Shown here one piece after another: positions 8,719 to 17,184 of a stretch of 64,000 nt of DNA. The notes beneath the pieces are model-generated. The model was not told the DNA's origin. It did not search any database and was given only the letters and a program-made list of their open reading frames with translations. Position numbers and translations under genes: made by a program. Location: the NCBI RefSeq assembly GCF_029871245.1, contig NZ_SSON01000065.1, positions 161,546-225,545 of the forward strand. The letters are read 5' to 3'. The DNA comes from Pseudomonas sp. BN102 (GTDB lineage: Bacteria; Pseudomonadota; Gammaproteobacteria; Pseudomonadales; Pseudomonadaceae). Each line of letters begins with the position of its first letter. Positions within the stretch are counted from its first letter, which is position 1.

Positions 8719-8979
8719 TCAGCAGAGCAGGATGCCGGGGTAGCTAACGGGCTCATCGCCCGGCAAGGGTTGCGCGGTATTGTACGCGGCGATCAGTCGG
8801 CTTGCCCGTTCGGCGTCCTCGTCCTCCACCAGCAGGCCGAGCAACCCGCACGCCGGCAGTTCGCCGATGGCGCCGAGCAGATGGCCGCCGGCCAGGTGGG
8901 CCTCCACGCCTTCGCTGGCCAGCATGCCCACCAGCAGTTCCGCCTCGATCAGGTCCTGGGGCTCGTAGATGCGCTGCAT
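8719..8979 (-). CDS. DUF2007 domain protein (putative signal-transducing protein)
   Basis: An 86-residue protein beginning MQRIYEPQDLIEAELLVGMLASEGVEAHL, the DUF2007 pattern of a short alpha-beta unit related to PII/ACT-like modules, here with a C-terminal tail ending PGILLC. The start is one of two adjacent ATG codons (8982 and 8979) that overlap the stop of the upstream CPXCG gene, indicating translational coupling. Function is not established; the family is found as small partner proteins next to zinc-ribbon proteins in many Pseudomonas. Confidence 0.75.
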   Translation of the reverse strand: MQRIYEPQDLIEAELLVGMLASEGVEAHLAGGHLLGAIGELPACGLLGLLVEDEDAERASRLIAAYNTAQPLPGDEPVSYPGILLC

Positions 8980-9161
8980 CATTCGTCCTCCCGGCGAACC
9001 TCCAGGCGGAAGTCTTGCCCGTCCGTCCAGAGCAGGAACAGGATGGGCCGGCAACAGACCGGGCAGTCCTCGATGTACTGCTGATCACCGCCCGAGAGAT
9101 CGAGCACGGCCGAGACCGGTTCGCCGCAGTAGGGGCATTGATAGTCCTCTGTCTCCAGCAT
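8979..9161 (-). CDS. CPXCG motif-containing small zinc-ribbon protein
   Basis: A 60-residue protein with two cysteine pairs, C-P-Y-C-G near residue 9 and D-C-P-V-C-C near residue 33, spaced as in a zinc ribbon, with an acidic C-terminus (EVRREDE). AGGGGA precedes the ATG at 9161. It is the first gene of the CPXCG-DUF2007-SRAP operon; its stop overlaps the next start. The biochemical role is unknown. It is easily missed because longer spurious frames cover the locus. Confidence 0.8.
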   Translation of the reverse strand: MLETEDYQCPYCGEPVSAVLDLSGGDQQYIEDCPVCCRPILFLLWTDGQDFRLEVRREDE

Positions 9162-9266
9162 CACCGTTTCCCCTGTGACTTGCCTGTATAATCGCCGGTC
9201 TACTTCAGGCCCCGTATTGCAGGGCCTCCAATTACTACCCAGCCGATTCCAGAACAAGAGTGACCA

Positions 9267-10430
9267 ATGGGCGAATTCGAAGCCATCCGACCCTATGACG
9301 ATGCCGAAGTGCCGGCAGTGCTGGCGCGCCTGTTCGCCGACGACGCCTTCCTCGGCACCCTCACCCGCTATCGATTCCCGAAGCTGGCGGGGCCACTGGG
9401 CTGGCTCCTCAAGCCTGTTATAGCTCATCGGCTGCGCGGCGAGTTCGCCAGCATCGCCTCGGTGGCCGCGCTGCAGGACAAGATCGAGCCCTACGTCGAC
9501 AACACCATCGAGCGCGCCACCGACGGCGTGACCTATTCGGGAGTGGAGCGCCTCAAGCCGGGCACCGCCTACCTGTTCCTGGCCAACCACCGCGACATCG
9601 TGATGGACCCGGCCTTCGTCAACTACGCCGTCTATCACGCCGGCCTGCCAACGCCGCGCATCGCCATTGGCGACAACCTGCTGCAGAAGCCCTTCGTCAG
9701 CGACCTGATGCGCCTGAACAAGAGCTTCATCGTGCACCGCAACCTGGCCGGCCGCCGCGAGAAGTTGGCGGCCTTCCAGCTGCTGTCGGCCTACATCAAC
9801 CATTCGATCCAGGTGGACGGCCAGTCGATCTGGATCGCCCAGGCCGAGGGCCGCGCCAAGGACGGTGACGACCGCACCGATTCGGCGATCCTCAAGATGT
9901 TCCACATGAGCCGCAAGGACGAGCCCTTCGCCGATGTGATTCGCGATCTGCACCTGATCCCGGTGTCCATCAGCTACGAATACGACCCCTGCGACCAGGC
10001 CAAGGCCCGCGAGCTGCAGATTCGCGCCAGCACCGGCAGCTACGCCAAGGCACCGGGGGAGGACGATGCCAGCATCGCCTTGGGCATCACCGGCTACAAG
10101 GGCCGGGTGCACATCAATTTCGGCAGTGAGATCGGTAGCGCCAGCGAAGACGCCAAGCAGCTGGCCCAGGAGATCGACAAGCAGATACTCGGCGGCTACC
10201 GCCTGTTCCCGGTGCACTACCTGGCCTACGCCCTGTGGAGCGAGCGCGACCCCGAGCTGACGGTACCGACCGCGGCTGAAATCTTCGGCGCCGACGAACT
10301 GGCCCGCGCCAAGGCGGAGTGGCAGAAGCGCCTCGACGCCTGCGCGGCAGAACAACGCCCCTACCTGATCCAGCAGTACGCGACCCCAGTGCGCAATCAG
10401 TACCGGATCAAGGCCGGCCTGCCGCTCTGA
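9267..10430 (+). CDS. PlsB/PlsC-like acyltransferase
   Basis: A 387-residue cytoplasmic or membrane-associated protein with the glycerolipid acyltransferase signature H-x-x-x-x-D in 'FLANHRDIVMDPAFV' (about residues 108-122), then 'RLNKSFIVHRNLAGRREKLAAF' as motif II, 'SIWIAQAEGRAKDG' in the position of motif III (F/I-x-E-G-x-R) and 'LHLIPVSISYEYDPCD' as motif IV. The extended C-terminal region fits glycerol-3-phosphate or lysophosphatidate acyltransferases rather than short PlsC proteins. The acyl acceptor cannot be told from sequence. It starts at ATG 9267, is divergent from the CPXCG operon, and is followed by a strong terminator. Confidence 0.82.
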   Translation: MGEFEAIRPYDDAEVPAVLARLFADDAFLGTLTRYRFPKLAGPLGWLLKPVIAHRLRGEFASIASVAALQDKIEPYVDNTIERATDGVTYSGVERLKPGTAYLFLANHRDIVMDPAFVNYAVYHAGLPTPRIAIGDNLLQKPFVSDLMRLNKSFIVHRNLAGRREKLAAFQLLSAYINHSIQVDGQSIWIAQAEGRAKDGDDRTDSAILKMFHMSRKDEPFADVIRDLHLIPVSISYEYDPCDQAKARELQIRASTGSYAKAPGEDDASIALGITGYKGRVHINFGSEIGSASEDAKQLAQEIDKQILGGYRLFPVHYLAYALWSERDPELTVPTAAEIFGADELARAKAEWQKRLDACAAEQRPYLIQQYATPVRNQYRIKAGLPL

Positions 10431-10446
10431 TCGGCCCCTGGAATGC

Positions 10447-10475
10447 AAAACGGCGACCCTGAGGTCGCCGTTTTT
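10447..10475 (+). terminator. Rho-independent terminator of the acyltransferase gene
   Basis: CGGCGACC-ctga-GGTCGCCG with A4 upstream and T5 downstream; it can work in both directions between converging genes. Confidence 0.88.
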
Positions 10476-10493
10476 CATGTTGGACTGTTCGGA

Positions 10494-10772
10494 TCAGAGC
10501 CGGGTACTGGCCCAGGACACGCCAAAGGCCACGGTCAGGCTGAAGTAGCCGAAGGCGTAGAAGAAGCGATTCAGGCGCTGGGCCGATTCGTCCTGCACCG
10601 AGGCGGGTTCGTCCAGCTCGCTCTCGGCCGCCAGGCGGGCGACGGAACGCTGCTCGCGCAGCCGGGTGGCCAGCAGCACCCAGGCGCCAGCAAAAGCAAA
10701 GAAAAGGGCCAGGCCATTCACGACCTGTGCGGGGTGGGCGAGAAAAAGGCCCCAAAGCGCCTGCAGCGACAT
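10494..10772 (-). CDS. Hypothetical small inner-membrane protein
   Basis: A 92-residue protein with two hydrophobic segments: 'VVNGLALFFAFAGAWVLLAT' near residues 17-36 and 'FFYAFGYFSLTVAFGVSWA' near the C-terminus, joined by a charged loop (LREQRSVARLAAESELDEPASVQDESAQRLNR). The ATG at 10772 is chosen because GGAG lies 8 bases upstream; the longer frame adds only a non-conserved 15-residue extension. No known domain is recognised. It faces the acyltransferase tail to tail. Confidence 0.65.
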   Translation of the reverse strand: MSLQALWGLFLAHPAQVVNGLALFFAFAGAWVLLATRLREQRSVARLAAESELDEPASVQDESAQRLNRFFYAFGYFSLTVAFGVSWASTRL

Positions 10773-10960
10773 CTCAAACTCCGCTTCAGGCGGCGCGACC
10801 GTGCACTCAACCTGCAAGACAAGGATCTATCCGCCCGGGTCTGGACGGTGGTTCGAAGGTGCAGAGTCTACCGAAAGGGGGTGTGACCGGGCGGTCGTTC
10901 CGACGAATGCCGCTGCACGATCGTCCCCAGTTGGCGAATGAATTCACTCTCGCAGGAATG

Positions 10961-10988
10961 AAAAAGCCCAGCACGAGGCCGGGCTTCT
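10961..10988 (-). terminator. Rho-independent terminator of the YajG-like gene
   Basis: Read on the minus strand, AAGCCC-GGCCTCGTGCT-GGGCTT followed by TTT. It lies 17 bases past the YajG stop. Upstream of it (10930-10955) is a fragment of the GGCGAATGAATTC repeat; 10773-10929 holds nothing else recognisable. Confidence 0.75.
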
Positions 10989-11004
10989 GCACACATCAGA
11001 GGAC

Positions 11005-11589
11005 TCACTGGGCCAGCAGCTGGCCGATGGTCGGGTCCTTGAAGGCGCGGGTCAGGGCGTCGCTCAGTACATCGGTCACCAGCTTGGTGTTGGTCTGCTG
11101 GTTGGGCGCCGTACCGAAACGCTGGTTCAGCGACGCGCCGTACTTGCCACTGTAGCGGCGGGTGCTGTTCTGCACGTCGACACGGAAGCTGGCGCTAATA
11201 GTGGCCTCGGTCACATAGACGCCTTCCTTCGGCGACTGGTACTTGAGGTCGGCCAGGGTCAGGGTCAGCTGAGGCGCGTTGTAGGCGTTGGGCGACGGGG
11301 TGAAGCCCAGCAGGCGCACAGCCGCTTCGGCCTCGGCCTGCAGGCGCGGCAGGAGGTCCTGGCTCTGCACGCTGATGGCGCTGGTTTCCGCGTAGATGCC
11401 ACCGCGGGTGCCGAGTACGGGCGAAGGACGGCCGTCGGCGACACGCACAACAACGGGCTGGCCCTGGCCGACCGGAGTCAGCGGGCCGGTGAGTTTGGGT
11501 TGCGGGCTGAGTTGTTGCGGGCTGAGGGCACAGCCGACGAGGGTCAGGCTGAGGGCGGCCAGCAGGCCGAGCAACGGGCGTTTCAGCAT
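11005..11589 (-). CDS. YajG family lipoprotein
   Basis: A 194-residue lipoprotein: signal peptide MLKRPLLGLLAALSLTLVGC with lipobox L-V-G-C, then the YajG-type domain with 'VRVADGRPSPVLGTRGGIY' and 'LTLTLADLKYQSPKEGVYVTEATISASFRVDV', and a C-terminal 'KLVTDVLSDALTRAFKDPTIGQLLAQ' helix. YajG proteins are periplasm-facing lipoproteins of unknown function, often near AmpG or cell-envelope genes. GGAGAG precedes ATG 11589; an upstream frame to 11685 has no signal peptide at its start. It appears monocistronic. Confidence 0.85.
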   Translation of the reverse strand: MLKRPLLGLLAALSLTLVGCALSPQQLSPQPKLTGPLTPVGQGQPVVVRVADGRPSPVLGTRGGIYAETSAISVQSQDLLPRLQAEAEAAVRLLGFTPSPNAYNAPQLTLTLADLKYQSPKEGVYVTEATISASFRVDVQNSTRRYSGKYGASLNQRFGTAPNQQTNTKLVTDVLSDALTRAFKDPTIGQLLAQ

Positions 11590-11765
11590 GCTTGATCTCT
11601 CCAGGAATGAAGGAAAAACGGCCGGCAGTATAACCATCCGGCATGGGTACTGACAGAGCGCCAGTACCCATGCAAAGTCAGACATCCGCGCAAGAACGCG
11701 GTTCCTGTCATGCCCCTGTCACGCCCCTGTGGGATAAAGGCGCTGCACTTAACGGAGCAATCCCG

Positions 11766-11999
11766 ATGATCTACCTCTGGTCGCTGTTCGCCCGCCGCCC
11801 GCAACGCCGCTGCTTCGCCCTGCTGGATGCCGCCGGCATCTGCCGTGGCCTGCACCAAGCAGCCGAATGCCCGGCCAGCGGCCACTGGGTGGAAGTGCAT
11901 GAAACCCGCCTGGCCTGGATCGACCAACCCCTCCCCGCCAGCGCCCGGGTCATGCCGGTCGTCGGACAGCCTGCGCGCCGCCGCGCGTTGGCAGCCTGA
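11766..11999 (+). CDS. Small basic hypothetical protein
   Basis: A 77-residue protein beginning MIYLWSLFARRPQRRCFALLDAAGICRGL, with a GGAG (11754-11757) before the ATG. It has no clear membrane segment and ends in a basic tail (ARRRALAA). The pattern 'RRCFALLDAAGICRGLHQA...WVEVHETRLAWID' looks like a short beta-rich module. I do not recognise a family with certainty; similar short proteins sit beside mqo in other Pseudomonas. An upstream in-frame ATG at 11643 is less likely because it lacks a ribosome site. Confidence 0.6.
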   Translation: MIYLWSLFARRPQRRCFALLDAAGICRGLHQAAECPASGHWVEVHETRLAWIDQPLPASARVMPVVGQPARRRALAA

Positions 12000-12051
12000 C
12001 CGGCGGAAGAAGAAAAGTCACACCAACCGCCCTATTCCCCCCATTTCATCG

Positions 12052-12074
12052 TTATAATCGCCCCCCGATTATAA
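12052..12074. promoter_or_regulatory. 9-bp inverted repeat with embedded TATAAT upstream of mqo
   Basis: TTATAATCG-ccccc-CGATTATAA is a perfect dyad lying in the 350-base gene-free stretch 12000-12348. The left arm contains a consensus TATAAT -10 hexamer on the plus strand, so a bound regulator would cover the promoter. No good -35 is seen. The rest of 12075-12348 holds no gene; a CTTTTG...CAAAAG dyad near 12275-12300 is weak. Confidence 0.5.
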
Positions 12075-12348
12075 GGTCGTCTCCTGATCGGGCCTCGCAA
12101 CACCGCTCCTCGCACCCGCTTGGGCATCCGCACAGCCCCACAGAGAGCCGTCCACTTTTCGCGCTGCCACTCGTTGGCTCGCCGCATCCTTTCGCCCGAA
12201 TTGCAAACGCTTTTGCAGGGACGCATGCGTAAACGCGCGCGCAGACGGAAGCGGCCTGCCCGGGGGTAGGCGATCCTTTTGAGGTTCACGTCTCCAAAAG
12301 AGCGTGAGAAGACGGTTTTTCACTACTTCACGAGAGAGTGGCGAGCAA

Positions 12349-13866
12349 ATGGCGCAAGACGATTACCAAGCAGTGGACGTGTTGCTGGTCGGGGCCGGCA
12401 TCATGAGCGCTACGCTGGCGGTACTGCTTAAAGAGCTCGATCCAGGCATCAAGCTGGAGATCGCGGAACTTCGCGAATCCGGGGCCATCGAGAGCTCCAA
12501 CCCCTGGAACAACGCGGGTACCGGCCACGCAGGCCTCTGCGAGCTGAACTACACGCCCCAGGCGGCTGATGGCTCCATCGACATCAAGAAGGCCGTGAAC
12601 ATCAATGCCCAGTTCGAGGTCTCCAAGCAGTTCTGGGCCTACATGAGCGGCAAGAGCGCCTTCGGCTCGCCCAGGAGCTTCATCAATCCGGTCCCGCACC
12701 TCTCCTTCGTGCGCGGCGAGAAGGACATCGCCTTCCTCAAGAAGCGCCATGAGCTGCTCCGCCAGCACCATGCCTTCAGCGGGATGGAATACACCGAAGA
12801 CCGCGCCACCATGGCCAAATGGACGCCGCTGATGATGAAGGGCCGCGATCCGGCCGAGAAAATCGCCGCGACCCGCGCCATGAACGGCACCGACGTCAAT
12901 TTCGGCGCGGTCACCAACCAGCTGCTGCAGTACCTCGCCAGCCTCTCGGATACCCGCGTCAGCTACTTCCAGAAGGTCACCGACCTCAGCCGCAGCGACA
13001 AGGGCTGGAAGGTCAGCATCAAGAACACCGAGACCGGCGCCAACCGCGAGGTCTCCGCGCGCTTCGTGTTCCTCGGCGCGGGCGGGGGCGCGCTGCCGCT
13101 GCTGCAACTCTCCGGCATCGAGGAAAGCAAGGGCTTCGGCGGCTTCCCGGTGAGCGGCCAGTGGCTGCGCTGCGACAATCCCGAAGTGGTCAAGCAGCAC
13201 CAGGCCAAGGTCTACAGCCAGGCCGAAGTCGGCGCCCCGCCGATGTCCGTGCCGCACCTGGATACCCGCGTGGTCGACGGCAAGAAGTCCCTGCTGTTCG
13301 GGCCCTACGCCGGTTTCACCACCAAGTTCCTCAAGCACGGCTCCTTCATGGACTTGCCGCTCTCGGTGCGCCCGAGCAACCTGCTGCCGATGCTTTCCGT
13401 GGCCCGCGACAACATGGACCTGACCCGCTACCTGATCAAGGAAGTGATGCAGTCCCAGGACCAGCGCCTGGATGCCCTGCGCAAGTTCTACCCGGACCTG
13501 AACCCGGCCGACTGGCGCCTGGAAGTGGCCGGTCAGCGCGTGCAGATCATCAAGAAGGACAACAAGAAGGGCGGCATCCTGCAGTTCGGCACCGAGCTGG
13601 TCTCCTCCGCCGACGGCAGCATCGCCGCCCTGCTGGGCGCCTCCCCGGGTGCTTCGGTGACTGTTTCCATCATGCTCAACCTGATCGAGCGCTGCTTCGC
13701 CGAGCAGGCCCGCTCCGAGCAGTGGACGGCCAAGCTGAAGGAAATCTTCCCGGCGCGCGAAAAGGCCCTGGAAAGCGATGCGGCGCTGTATCGCGAAGTC
13801 AGCTCCCGCTCCGACGAGCGCCTGGGCCTGGCCAGCGCCGACACCGCGACCCAGAGCATCGCCTGA
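12349..13866 (+). CDS. mqo: Malate:quinone oxidoreductase
   Basis: A 505-residue FAD-dependent peripheral membrane enzyme that oxidises malate to oxaloacetate and passes electrons to quinone, replacing or complementing malate dehydrogenase in the TCA cycle. The N-terminus has the FAD-binding V-G-A-G-I-M-S-A-T motif; '[21 protein letters not shown]' is the Mqo hallmark, and '[15 protein letters not shown]' and '[23 protein letters not shown]' complete the family pattern. Length matches the Mqo1 type. ATG 12349 (MAQDDYQ) is preferred to the longer frame at 12304 because homologues begin at this position. A strong terminator follows. Malate oxidation fits the neighbouring SulP/DauA-type dicarboxylate or anion transporter, though not in one operon. 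Confidence 0.95.
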   Translation: MAQDDYQAVDVLLVGAGIMSATLAVLLKELDPGIKLEIAELRESGAIESSNPWNNAGTGHAGLCELNYTPQAADGSIDIKKAVNINAQFEVSKQFWAYMSGKSAFGSPRSFINPVPHLSFVRGEKDIAFLKKRHELLRQHHAFSGMEYTEDRATMAKWTPLMMKGRDPAEKIAATRAMNGTDVNFGAVTNQLLQYLASLSDTRVSYFQKVTDLSRSDKGWKVSIKNTETGANREVSARFVFLGAGGGALPLLQLSGIEESKGFGGFPVSGQWLRCDNPEVVKQHQAKVYSQAEVGAPPMSVPHLDTRVVDGKKSLLFGPYAGFTTKFLKHGSFMDLPLSVRPSNLLPMLSVARDNMDLTRYLIKEVMQSQDQRLDALRKFYPDLNPADWRLEVAGQRVQIIKKDNKKGGILQFGTELVSSADGSIAALLGASPGASVTVSIMLNLIERCFAEQARSEQWTAKLKEIFPAREKALESDAALYREVSSRSDERLGLASADTATQSIA

Positions 13867-13888
13867 GCCGCCGTCGTGAGTTGAACGA

Positions 13889-13915
13889 GAAACCGCCCTT
13901 CGGGGCGGTTTTTTT
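13889..13915 (+). terminator. Rho-independent terminator of mqo
   Basis: AACCGCCC-ttcg-GGGCGGTT followed by T6, about 25 bases after the mqo stop. Confidence 0.9.
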
Positions 13916-13972
13916 ATGCCTGCCTGGCCTGCAATCGATCACGAACCCCGAGGGTGCACTTTCTACACCCCA

Positions 13973-13998
13973 CAAAAAAGCCCGCACTGTGGCGGGCT
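13973..13998 (-). terminator. Rho-independent terminator of the following minus-strand gene
   Basis: On the minus strand, AGCCCGC-cacagt-GCGGGCT followed by T5, 20 bases after the stop of the 95-residue gene. Confidence 0.88.
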
Positions 13999-14018
13999 CT
14001 TTCTCATCAGCGACGGGA

Positions 14019-14306
14019 TCAGCCGCGGGCGGCCTTGATCACTTCGATATAGGGCTCGGCCTGGCGCTGGTCCTGGATCAGGGCGATGAAGTCGTTGCCC
14101 TGCTCGTCCTTGGCATCGAGGTCGTAACCGGCCTCGACGAAGAAGCCGACGAAGCGTTCGAAGTCGTCGATGCGAAGGCCGCGGTAGGCCTTGATCAGCT
14201 TGTGCAGCGACGGCGGCGTGGAATCGGCCGGCTCTACCGCGAGGAACAGCTTGATCGAGTCATCGGTGATCTCTTCGCCAATCACCTGCTTCTTGTCTTT
14301 ACGCAT
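14019..14306 (-). CDS. Conserved hypothetical protein (PA4642-like)
   Basis: A 95-residue soluble protein starting MRKDKKQVIGEEITDDSIKLFLAVEPADSTPPSLHKLIKAYRGL and ending in an acidic/basic helix (EPYIEVIKAARG). It is mostly helical with 'IDDFERFVGFFVEAGYDLDAKDEQGNDFIALIQ' resembling the PA4642 family of Pseudomonas, which has been loosely called aminopeptidase-like without evidence. GAGAG lies upstream of ATG 14306. Its own terminator makes it the last gene of the minus-strand pair with the periplasmic protein at 14370. No function can be assigned. Confidence 0.75.
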   Translation of the reverse strand: MRKDKKQVIGEEITDDSIKLFLAVEPADSTPPSLHKLIKAYRGLRIDDFERFVGFFVEAGYDLDAKDEQGNDFIALIQDQRQAEPYIEVIKAARG

Positions 14307-14369
14307 CGCTCACATCTCTCAGGCCGGGTATCACGGGGCTGGCAGTTTACCCCCGGCCGGCCTTCGGGC

Positions 14370-14858
14370 TCAACGCAGGCGCACCGCGCCGCTGTGCAGG
14401 TCGGCCCAGACATGTCCGTTGGGATAACTGAGGAACCGGCAATAGACCGGCCCGTTGCGCAGCAAGTCGAGCACCGCGGCGTACTGCGCCAGCGGGTAGT
14501 TCAGCTGAAGGATGCGTTTTTCGGTGTCGTAGCTCGGCTTCTTCAGGCTCTTGCCCTCGGCGTCGAACTGGATCACCACCTGGCGCACGTCAGCGCCCTT
14601 GCTCAGCGGCTTGCCCTTCAGGCGCAGCACGGTGGACGAGGTGATGGGGATCGGCTGCTGGTTGGACTGGCGCTGGCTGCCGAGCACCACCGAGTACTCG
14701 CTGATCTGGATCAGTTGCTGCTGTTCGGGCGTTTCCTGGCGCAGGGAGAGGTCGTCCGGCGGCAGGAACTGGGCGTGCATCGGCGCCAGCTCGGCAGCCC
14801 CCAGGGGCAGGCTCAACGACAGGGCCAGGCAGGCCCCGAGACGCAGGAAAACGGGCAT
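14370..14858 (-). CDS. Hypothetical periplasmic protein
   Basis: A 162-residue protein with a Sec signal peptide (MPVFLRLGACLALSLSLPLGAAELA, cleavage likely after A-A-E or A-E-L-A region). The mature part is polar with 'QETPEQQQLIQISEYSVVLGSQRQSNQQPIPITSSTVLRLKGKPL' and ends 'FLSYPNGHVWADLHSGAVRLR'. CCGGAG precedes ATG 14858; the longer frame at 14918 lacks a signal. Probably in one transcript with the 95-residue gene downstream. No family recognised. Confidence 0.7.
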   Translation of the reverse strand: MPVFLRLGACLALSLSLPLGAAELAPMHAQFLPPDDLSLRQETPEQQQLIQISEYSVVLGSQRQSNQQPIPITSSTVLRLKGKPLSKGADVRQVVIQFDAEGKSLKKPSYDTEKRILQLNYPLAQYAAVLDLLRNGPVYCRFLSYPNGHVWADLHSGAVRLR

Positions 14859-14986
14859 CGGCAACTCCGGAGTCAGACAGGCGCACCACTCTAGCACGGG
14901 CTTTTCGGACAGGGGCATTCGACTCAGGTCGGCATCTCGCCGCGCCGCCAGCCCCTATACTCGGGGCTTCTGCCAATGGAGTGACC

Positions 14987-16741
14987 ATGTCCGGATACCT
15001 GCCTCCCCTCTTCGCGGCCATGCGCCATACCTGGCGCGAGGGCTACACCTTGGCCGCGCTGCGTGGCGACCTGGCGGCCGGGCTGACGATCGGCATCATC
15101 GCCATCCCCCTGGCGATGGCGCTGGCCATTGCGGTAGGCGTGGCGCCGCAGCACGGCCTGTACACGGTGCTGGTGGCGGCGCCGCTGATCGCCCTCACCG
15201 GCGGCTCACGCTTCAACGTCTCAGGTCCCACGGCTGCCTTCGTGGTGATACTGCTGCCCATCACCCAGCAGTTCGGCCTGGGCGGATTGCTGCTCTGCAC
15301 CCTGATGGCCGGGCTGATCCTGATCGTCATGGGCCTGGCGCGCCTCGGCCGGCTGATCCAGTTCATCCCCTATCCGGTCACCCTGGGCTTCACCGCCGGC
15401 ATCGGCATCGTCATCGCCACCCTGCAGGTCAAGGATCTGCTCGGCCTGCAACTGGCCGCAGCGCCGCAGAACTATGTGGAGCAACTGCGCCTGCTGGCCG
15501 GGGCGTTGCCCACGGTGCACCTGGGTGATGCCCTGGTCGCCGCCACCTGCCTGGCGGCGCTGCTGGTCTGGCCGCGCCTGGCGCCCAAGGTGCCGGGGCA
15601 TCTGGTGGCCCTCGCCCTGGGCGCCCTGCTCGGCCTGCTGCTGGAAGCGCTGCAGATTCCCGTGGCCACCCTGGGCGAGCGCTTCAGCTATGTGGTGGAC
15701 GGCGTCAGCCACCCCGGCATCCCGCCCTTCCTGCCGAGCTTCGCCTGGCCCTGGCAACTGCCCGGCCCGGATGGCCAGCCCCTGGGGCTGACCTTCGAGC
15801 TGGTCCGCCAGCTGCTGGCGCCGGCCTTCGCCATCGCCATGCTCGGCGCCATCGAGTCGCTGCTGTGCGCCGTGGTGGCCGACGGCATGGCCGGTACCCG
15901 CCATGATCCCAATGCCGAGCTGCTCGGACAGGGCCTGGGTAACCTGCTGGCGCCGCTGTTCGGCGGCATCACCGCGACCGCCGCCATCGCCCGCAGTGCC
16001 GCCAACGTGCGCGCAGGCGCGCGCTCCCCGGTCGCCGCCATGGTCCATGCCGGCGTCGTGCTGCTGGCCATGCTGCTCCTGGCGCCGTTGTTCAGCTACT
16101 TGCCGATGGCCGCCCTGGCGGCCCTGTTGCTGATGGTGGCCTGGAATATGAGCGAAGCGCGGCATGTGGCACACACCCTGCGCATTGCGCCGCGCAACGA
16201 TGTCGTGGTGCTGCTGGTGTGCCTGGTGCTGACCGTGCTCTTCGACATGGTGCTGGCGGTGGGCGTCGGCCTGCTGCTGGCCGCCGGTCTCTTCATCAAG
16301 CGCATGAGCGACCTCACCGACACCGAACCGCTGCCCCGGCACTTCCACGAAGCCCTGCACGAGCTGCCCGAGCAAGTGCTGGTCTACGCCATTCGCGGCC
16401 CGCTGTTCTTCGGCGCGGCGGAAAAGGCCCTCAGCGTGCTGCGCCGCTTCAACCCGGAAGTGAAGGTGGTGATTGTGGAGATGAGCGCCGTCCCGCTGCT
16501 GGACATGACGGCGCTGGCGGCCCTGGAGAATCTGCTGCACGACTACAGCCGCCAGGGCATCGGCCTAGTGCTGGTGGGCACTTCACCACGCGTGCGACTG
16601 AAACTGCGCCGCGCCGGCGTGCACCGAGAAACGGGCCGGCTGGCTTACGTGAAGACCCTGGATCAGGCGCGCGCCAAGGCCTTGCGCTGGCTGGAGCCGG
16701 ATGCGCCTCAGTTGAACAGCGACGTCATCCAGGCCAGGTAA
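14987..16741 (+). CDS. dauA: SulP family anion transporter with STAS domain (DauA-like)
   Basis: A 584-residue inner-membrane transporter. About 11-14 hydrophobic segments carry the SulP signature ('GDLAAGLTIGIIAIPLAMALAIAVGVAPQHGLYT', 'FNVSGPTAAFVVIL'), followed by a cytoplasmic C-terminal STAS domain ('ALHELPEQVLVYAIRGPLFFGAAEKAL...VIVEMSAVPLLDMTALAALE'). Similarity to E. coli YchM/DauA suggests C4-dicarboxylate transport; sulfate or bicarbonate are alternatives that sequence does not exclude. ATG 14987 is chosen over GTG 14981 because GGAG (14978-14981) sits five bases before it. Its 3' end overlaps the convergent WbuC gene by 34 bases. Confidence 0.85.
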   Translation: MSGYLPPLFAAMRHTWREGYTLAALRGDLAAGLTIGIIAIPLAMALAIAVGVAPQHGLYTVLVAAPLIALTGGSRFNVSGPTAAFVVILLPITQQFGLGGLLLCTLMAGLILIVMGLARLGRLIQFIPYPVTLGFTAGIGIVIATLQVKDLLGLQLAAAPQNYVEQLRLLAGALPTVHLGDALVAATCLAALLVWPRLAPKVPGHLVALALGALLGLLLEALQIPVATLGERFSYVVDGVSHPGIPPFLPSFAWPWQLPGPDGQPLGLTFELVRQLLAPAFAIAMLGAIESLLCAVVADGMAGTRHDPNAELLGQGLGNLLAPLFGGITATAAIARSAANVRAGARSPVAAMVHAGVVLLAMLLLAPLFSYLPMAALAALLLMVAWNMSEARHVAHTLRIAPRNDVVVLLVCLVLTVLFDMVLAVGVGLLLAAGLFIKRMSDLTDTEPLPRHFHEALHELPEQVLVYAIRGPLFFGAAEKALSVLRRFNPEVKVVIVEMSAVPLLDMTALAALENLLHDYSRQGIGLVLVGTSPRVRLKLRRAGVHRETGRLAYVKTLDQARAKALRWLEPDAPQLNSDVIQAR

Positions 16742-17181
16742 GCGGCAACGCCCTCTTCCCCTTCGCGGGGCGCCCAGGCGGGATGCTCGCCCTCGCCCAG
16801 CGGACGATAGGGACCGGCCTTGCATTCGAACAGGATGCTGTCCGGCTCCAGCACCACCAGGGCGTGGAACACGCCCGGCGGCAGGTCTACACCGACGCAA
16901 TCGCCGCCGGCGACCAGCTCGCGCTTGTCGGTGACCTCGCCATTCTCGTCAAAGATCAACAGGCCCAGGCGGCCCTTGAGCACCAGCAGCCCCTCCGCCT
17001 TGTCGGCGGACAGGTGACGATGCGGCGGGATGTAGGTCTCGGGCTGCAGCCCCACCGCCAGGCGGTGGCAGGGCTCTTCCATCTCATGGAAATTGTGGTG
17101 CTGGCGCTTGCGCGGGCTCGCCGCGGCCTGGCCGGCCAGTTCAGCGAACAGGGCCTGATCGAGGAAACGCGGCGTGCGCAT
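16708..17181 (-). CDS. WbuC family cupin protein
   Basis: A 157-residue cupin-fold protein. The metal-binding stretch 'PPHRHLSADKAEGLLVLKGRLGLLIFDENGEV' supplies the H-x-H...E residues of the first cupin motif, and 'GVDLPPGVFHALVVLEPDSILFECKAGPY' the second, as in WbuC-type proteins found with O-antigen sugar genes and elsewhere. Enzymatic role unknown. It lies four bases after the hpt stop in the same direction, so it is probably co-transcribed with hpt. The 3' end overlaps the convergent transporter gene. Confidence 0.82.
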   Translation of the reverse strand: MRTPRFLDQALFAELAGQAAASPRKRQHHNFHEMEEPCHRLAVGLQPETYIPPHRHLSADKAEGLLVLKGRLGLLIFDENGEVTDKRELVAGGDCVGVDLPPGVFHALVVLEPDSILFECKAGPYRPLGEGEHPAWAPREGEEGVAAYLAWMTSLFN

Positions 17182-17184
17182 GGT

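Noticed and set aside
13867..14018. Small gene between mqo and the 95-residue gene
   Set aside because: Only two back-to-back terminators are present, with no ribosome site.
12819..14894. 691-residue frame overlapping mqo and beyond
   Set aside because: Its Arg/Gly/Pro/Ala-rich composition and complete overlap with mqo show it is an out-of-frame shadow.
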